From Myrica gale (taxonomy: Eukaryota > Streptophyta > Magnoliopsida > Fagales > Myricaceae): 64,000 nucleotides of DNA. The stretch is taken from contig OZ005604.1 in NCBI GenBank assembly GCA_963930655.1, positions 10,736,001 through 10,800,000 of the forward strand, in the 5' to 3' direction. This document shows positions 59,101-64,000 of this stretch, piece by piece. The translations under genes were made by a program, and so were the position numbers. Under the pieces are notes generated by a model. That model saw only the letters and a program-made list of their open reading frames with translations, was not told the DNA's origin and made no database searches. Numbering within the stretch: the stretch's first letter is position 1; each line of letters begins with the position of its first letter.

Positions 59101-62100
59101 GGAGAGGGAGGCATCTAATCATGTAGACAAGGAAGAGGGACCAGCTCTTGGCTTCTCGCGTTCGTTGTTCATGGTTCATCTCTTCGTTAGTCCATCTCTA
59201 CATCTGCTTCGTTTTTTTTTTCTTAGAGTGCGGTTTGTTTTCCGATGGGGTTCTCACGGTGTTTTAGAGTCGAAGCCAAAGAATTCCATGTTACAGTTAG
59301 CGATGGGGGAGTGATTACGTTGTCTGGATGGAGTAGGAGGAATTACAACACGATTTTCTTAGGGAGGTTTGGTGTAGTTTGGATGGTTAACTTGGTCGGC
59401 AAATTGTTGGCGGCTGACGCTGCTCGGCCCTTTGCCCTGAAGTTCAAAGAAGCCTCCTGAGTGTTTCTGGCTCAGCGGTGCGGGAATAAAGCGGGGCGAT
59501 ACGTCACTATTATTGAGTATGGGGAGGGACGTCGCTGCGATAATGGTGCCAAAGGGTGTCGGTGGGCGTGATTGGACTTTGCTGGCCGACTGTTTCCAAG
59601 CTGTTGTCGATTTCCTCGGCAATTCTAGGACGGGAGTTCTTCCAAGGGTGATGCGAGGAGAAGAAATGGGGTCTCCTTCGCTGACGCCGTCCAGAGGAAA
59701 CCACATCCGTTTCCCTCTGTTATGGCATATTCAAAATCTGGGGCCAAGCCTACAGCTACTGGCAGAAGTGACGTTCTTCAATTCACGCATGGGGAGAAGC
59801 AGGTGAAGCATGCTGTTTTTGAGGCTGACTGTTCTAGTCAAAGAGGCTGCATTTAATGCGCGTTGAATTGTTGTCAGTCCGGGTGCGAATATCTGTTCTC
59901 AGCATTTTCGCACAAGACTTTTGAGTCTAAAGGAGGAGTTGGACTGTCTCTTCAAGGCTTTAAGTTTGATGGGTGAGGTTGGTTCAGTTGTTTTGTGCCT
60001 TAGTTGTCCGGACTGTGGAGGTCCGGCCCTAAGCTCTGTAAGCTCACAGAGCTTAGGGCCCGGTCCTTTCGTGAATAAGGGGCCCGGTCATGCCGGGCTT
60101 GACCCCGGGTATACAGGGCAACCCGAGCATACTTGTCTCCTCTTTGTCGGGGGCCTAGTGTGAAGGAGATGAGCATACCGGGCGTACAGGTCTAGACTCT
60201 GGGCTGCAGGTGTTGGTTCTAACCCAGGAACATTTCAGATCGCCGGTCTTGACTGAAATGTGTGTTGATTGATAACGTGTTTGTGGGAAGGGATTCATGG
60301 GAGGTGGGGTTTGGGAGAACGATGGTCGAGGTTGCTCATGGGAGATTTTTTACTATTGATATCTTAAGGAGGCGGGTCCTTTTCTTGCTTGATTGGTGCT
60401 TCTTGTGCAATTGTGAGGGGGAGTTTGTGGTTCATTTCTTCCTTCATTGCCCAGTGGCTAGAGGGTTGTGGGCGTATTATTTTTGCTTAGTGGATTGTGG
60501 GAGGGAGATGTACAGCTGTTGCTTGTTTTGTTGTCGCTTTTTATTTGAGCCTTTGTGTTGTTGGGTTGTTAGGGGTTTTCAGTACAATCTCTTGTACTGT
60601 TGACTCCATTGTTGTGTGTTCTTTGTTTTTCTTCTCTTTAATAAGATTGACATACTTATCAAAAAATAAGTACATGGGAAATGCCAGTGAGTTATGTACT
60701 GACATTGTTTTCACGTTAGGTAGTGTATATTTTGTATGTATACCTTAAGTTTCGGTGGTAGCCTATTCTTGTTGGGTGTAATCTAGATACCAATTAAGAC
60801 ATTGACCAAGACAAATGGGACGACTAAAGCAGAATCATATGGCTTACAAAAGGGAGCACTTTTTTCTTTGTCTAGTAACAAGAGTGTATCTACATATGCC
60901 GTTTTTTGAAATCTTTTGCAGGTTCGAGCTACTCCTGGCCATACATTAGGTTGTGTTACCTATGTTACGGGAGATGGGTCTGATCAACCACAACCTAGGA
61001 TGGCTTTCACAGGTGATGCCCTATTGATACGCGGATGTGGGAGAACTGATTTTCAGGTTTAGTGTCTGCACCATATTAACTCTTTGGGTGTTACTTCTCC
61101 TTTTTAATAAAACTTTGGTTAAAATATACGTTGCGTCCTCTTAGAACCGTATCTTATGTGATATGCACCCCAAATTACTGAATTTGATACATTGCACCTC
61201 AAATTACTGAACTTGATACATTGTACCCCAAACTATCAACAATTTTTCAATTTGCAATCATGTTATAAGTTAACTGTTAAGATTGTGCCATGTGGCCGAT
61301 TTTTCATTGGTTTTAAACGGTTAACTCTAACATGAGTGCAACACACAAAAAGTATGGCAGTTAGAGGACGCTCAGTGTAATTTTTCCTAAAACCTTTATT
61401 GTTCATTTTTTTGAAAACAAAGAAACCTTCTGAAAATTTAAAGCTTGCTCATGAAGAAATCAGATTGACATTTTGAGTTAAATATCAAGTATCATTTCTC
61501 TCATTAATTTACTTACAGGGTGGTAGTTCACTTCAACTCTACAAGACAGTGCATTCACAGGTAAGGGCATGAAAGGAAGACGTAGCATTTCATATTTTTT
61601 CTGGGGAAAGAAAGAGTGCTTATTTTGACCTTCACGTTGGTAGAGAATTATTATATTCTTCTTGTGGAGCCAGATTTTCACTTTGCCTAAGGATACTCTG
61701 GTCTACCCTGCTCATGATTATAAAGGATTCAGTGTATGAAGCTTCTGCTGGCTCTTATTTCTAGAGTAACGTAGTTTATTACAAATACCTGCTTATGCCG
61801 TCTCTTTGCCTGACATCCAGGTTAGCACTGTAGAGGAGGAAATGCTTTATAATCCTAGGCTTACAAAAGATGAGGTGATCGTTTTGGCCCATCTGTCTTG
61901 TATTTTATTTCTAAGTTTTTTTTTTCCAGTTGTCCTCTTGATTGGTCACAATGTCTTGGTGAACATATTTTATAGTAAAAGTTAGGTTATCATCATTAAC
62001 CAGGTATTTCTTAGAAAAAAAAAATCATTAACCAGGTATAGATTTGGCCTTATAACAATCTGTGAATTTAGTACTGGCATTTAATTTACTTATTTCGTTA

Positions 62101-62697
62101 AAGAACAATGTAGACTCTCATCTCATGTTCTAACTGCCTTTTGATCCCAAAATCAGCATTGAATCCCCTACAAAAATAAAAATTAAAAAATTGGATGACA
62201 AATTTTAATGTGAAAAAGAGAGAATAATTTAGATTTAGAAGATGATGAGCTGAACAAACCTTTTTCATTGGTATTGGAAGGACATTAGTGTCTATTACGT
62301 AAATTCAATCCTTTTTATTTTCTCAATAACTCCTATCAGTTTTTTTGTCTAGGGAATGTTAACCACTCCTATCATTATATGTCCCTTTTTCATTTGGTCA
62401 TTACTTTTCCCCCACATCTGTAACTCTTTTCAATTTTGTGAACTCATTGCAGGAAACATTTCAGAATATTATGGGATGTAAGTAACTCATGCACAGTTGC
62501 GTTGAGAACAATTTTACCATTGAAATGTGATTTCAACTCTTAGATATATCTATCTAGAGTGAGGTCTAATTGTAATTAGTTCTTTTCCAGATCTTAAGCT
62601 GCCATACCCAAAAATGATTGACATTGCTGTCCCTGCAAATATGGTTTGTGGTTTGCAAGATATCTCTGCAAAGCCTGCTGAAGCAACATCAAACTAG
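56143..62697 (+). CDS. ETHE1: Persulfide dioxygenase ETHE1 (glyoxalase II-like), mitochondrial
   Basis: Nine exons: 56143-56382, 58071-58199, 58373-58480, 60922-61056, 61519-61560, 61674-61733, 61821-61874, 62453-62477, 62591-62697. All introns are GT-AG and the frame is continuous: 299 aa, close to the Arabidopsis protein. ETHE1 oxidises glutathione persulfide to sulfite in the mitochondrial matrix during cysteine breakdown, using one iron. Metallo-beta-lactamase ligands visible: T-H110-V-H112-A-D114-H115 in exon 2, GH166T in exon 4, D191 in [16 protein letters not shown], and H232 in YPAHDYKGF (exon 6). Residues 1-32 are rich in Arg, Leu and Ser with almost no acids, as in a mitochondrial presequence. 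Met33 (56239, context TTATGGCC) begins MAASYATL and could be a second start. Intron 3 (2441 bases) contains a LINE. No coding defects seen. Confidence 0.94.
58831..60687 (+). mobile_element. Rearranged LINE retrotransposon in ETHE1 intron 3
   Basis: Flanked by a 20-base target duplication, AAGTAAATGGGAAATACCAG (58831-58850) and AAGTACATGGGAAATGCCAG (60668-60687), two mismatches. The insert 58851-60667 ends with AATAAGATTGACATACTTATC and an A-run, like plant L1-type 3' ends. The 5' part has an ORF1-like segment (about 59245-59460, [20 protein letters not shown], then [12 protein letters not shown]) and decayed continuation to about 59860. The 3' part holds an RVT zinc-binding remnant [19 protein letters not shown] (about 60400-60460). 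Endonuclease and reverse transcriptase are missing, so it is an internally deleted, dead copy in gene-sense orientation. Confidence 0.85.
60025..60060. repeat. 15-bp perfect hairpin inside the LINE
   Basis: GGCCCTAAGCTCTGT and ACAGAGCTTAGGGCC are separated by the six bases AAGCTC. It lies near the point where the ORF1-like part gives way to the 3' part, so it may mark the internal deletion join. Confidence 0.85.
61117..61390. mobile_element. MITE in ETHE1 intron 4
   Basis: Imperfect terminal inverted repeats: AAAATATACGTTGCGTCCTC at the left against AAAATTACACTGAGCGTCCT read from the right end, followed in both by CTTA/CTAA. Between them are repeated ACCCCAAATTACTGAA-type segments. About 270 bases, non-coding. 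The target duplication is unclear. Resembles Mutator-like plant MITEs in style only. Confidence 0.55.
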
Positions 62698-64000
62698 ACA
62701 TAATCAGGTATGGTTTTGGCAGTGGAATCAGGATTGAGGTGGGTTTTTAGTAGCTTATTGGTTTGACATGTTGTGTCTTGAACATAGTATAGCAACAGAC
62801 TCTTGTCAGATAAATCTTGGCAACTGTCCCTTCAAAAAGGTCCAATTTCCCACTTTATTGAATCTTTCCTTTTGAGACCATTTTCGTAGAACAGAAGCCC
62901 TGAAGTGAACATGCCAGTGTAATGCGAAAAATGCCTACAAATAACTCAAAAGTCTCTGTAATTTACTAGTAAACTAGGGATCCTAGTATGAGACTTGAAG
63001 TTAACAGAGCTGCCTTCCTTTGGTTGGGGCCCACAAGTGTAATATATGAGACTTGAAAGGTTTTGAAGAAGGTACAATTTCTGTAGTTTAGCTATGGCTC
63101 TGGAAGTGGGTAGTATTCCTAGTGAAACAAAAGGGTACACCTTCTTGATAGCTGAGACTGTAACTCTCTTACCCGGTGTTATGGAGGCAAAAGCCAACTG
63201 ATTATGCTAAGTTGTGATGGTGACTCTTGGACATTGTTTCATCTGGTGGTCACAACATTTTTATGCCCACGGTGAATGTTCTGTTCACCTTCTTTTGACT
63301 AAACAAGATCCATTATTTTTTTCCCATTCGGTTGTTTTGCCTTCCATGTAAGAATTTATTTCTAGGTGGAAAGTGAAGTTAAATTATGATTTCTTTCAAA
63401 TTTCTTGATTCCTCGTGGAAAAGTTTCCTTTGGTTATCTGGATTTTCATTGTTAGGTACAGGAATGATTTGTATCAATTGTGCTAGTCATATTAGAAAAA
63501 CTTTTGAAAGTGATGGAAATCATGTAGCAGACTTTGTGTAGATGTTTAAGCCCTTCATATGCTGCTTTGACGGAGGCTTCCTAGTCACATATGAACTTTA
63601 TGGAACCCACAAACTGCTGGTGGACAATGCGAAGAGCATTTTCTCAAGGAAAAGAGTTGCTTTAGCTGATAGTGAAAGTTTAACAGGCAGGGCCCTGCAG
63701 TCACTGTATAATGCATGAAGTAAAATTCGCCCAATGATAGGAGGGACATCATATTGTAAGCTTTTAAACCATGCAGTGACAAGGGTGTGACGGTACTGTT
63801 TTCTTTTCTCATTGAACTGTCAAAAAAAACAAGAAGGGGAATTGTGTAATAAGTTTTAGGTTTTCAGTAACTCTTACTTATATGTAGGACACAATATAAA
63901 CAGTATAGAAGATATAATAGAAAGGAAGAGACTGCTGGCTAGAAGCACAAGTGAAGGGTCACACTTGGGCCCCTTGAGGAGTACCTTTTCATTTAGTTAG
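62698..64000 (+). other. ETHE1 3' region and intergenic
   Basis: The start presumably includes the 3' untranslated region. No canonical AATAAA stands out just after the stop. No further gene, repeat or transposon is recognised. Frames at 62946-63197 and 63585-63812 on the minus strand show no known motif and are likely chance. Confidence 0.45.

Noticed and set aside
1-64000. tRNA, rRNA, snRNA or microRNA genes
   Set aside because: No cloverleaf with A/B boxes, rRNA core or convincing single-gene miRNA hairpin was found by eye. The hairpins seen are in transposons.

Overview
This is nuclear DNA of a flowering plant, most likely a eudicot: AT-rich, with GT-AG introns, two split plant genes and a dense cover of plant LTR retrotransposons. 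The species cannot be fixed from the window. About two thirds is transposon. Two intact-looking host genes lie in the right third: a MATE-family efflux transporter of the DTX40 type (42944-45207, 8 exons, 503 aa) and an ETHE1-type mitochondrial persulfide dioxygenase (56143-62697, 9 exons, 299 aa).

1-35787 is a stack of nested insertions. The base is a Tekay/Del-like Ty3/gypsy chromovirus on the minus strand ('C'), with 3' LTR at the left, dead pol at about 32500-34130 and 5' LTR up to 35787. Into it went long LTRs of one family ('A', ends TGTGAGACC...GGCGTGACA, 3.2-4.6 kb). The outer solo LTR 5775-32167 (target duplication TCTTT) contains solo LTR 7370-16547, solo LTR 17238-21817 (TTAAC) and a solo LTR of a second family ('B', TGATG...CATCA) at 22191-31073. 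That B copy was split by a complete, young, non-autonomous A element at 22631-30728 (ACTTT duplication, PBS, PPT, two nearly identical LTRs of about 3.17 kb). Solo LTR 7370-16547 holds another B LTR (9131-9871, GAATA) and an antisense A solo LTR (11189-15159, GTTTT). A 502-bp foldback MITE with a 9-bp duplication sits in the C 5' LTR.

35788-41083 holds a truncated hAT transposon, an LTR-like block and a solo LTR with AAAAG duplication (39419-41078). 41084-42943 is intergenic plus the MATE promoter. 46260-55768 is a second transposon block: a Ty1/copia 5' LTR and broken gag, a broken Ty3/gypsy gag-pol (48298-51260), and a partial A LTR split by an antisense A solo LTR (51913-55287, ATGAG). ETHE1 follows, with a LINE in intron 3 and a MITE in intron 4.

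No obviously new protein system is present. The most unusual signal is RNA/DNA structure: each family A LTR carries three or four tandem stem-loops that share one loop sequence but have different, internally complementary stems, with paired base changes between copies. Also notable are a minisatellite shared by two unrelated LTR families, GATAAG clusters in the LTRs, and B LTRs that contain the end of the pol reading frame. All boundaries and counts were read by eye from the sequence; no alignments were run.
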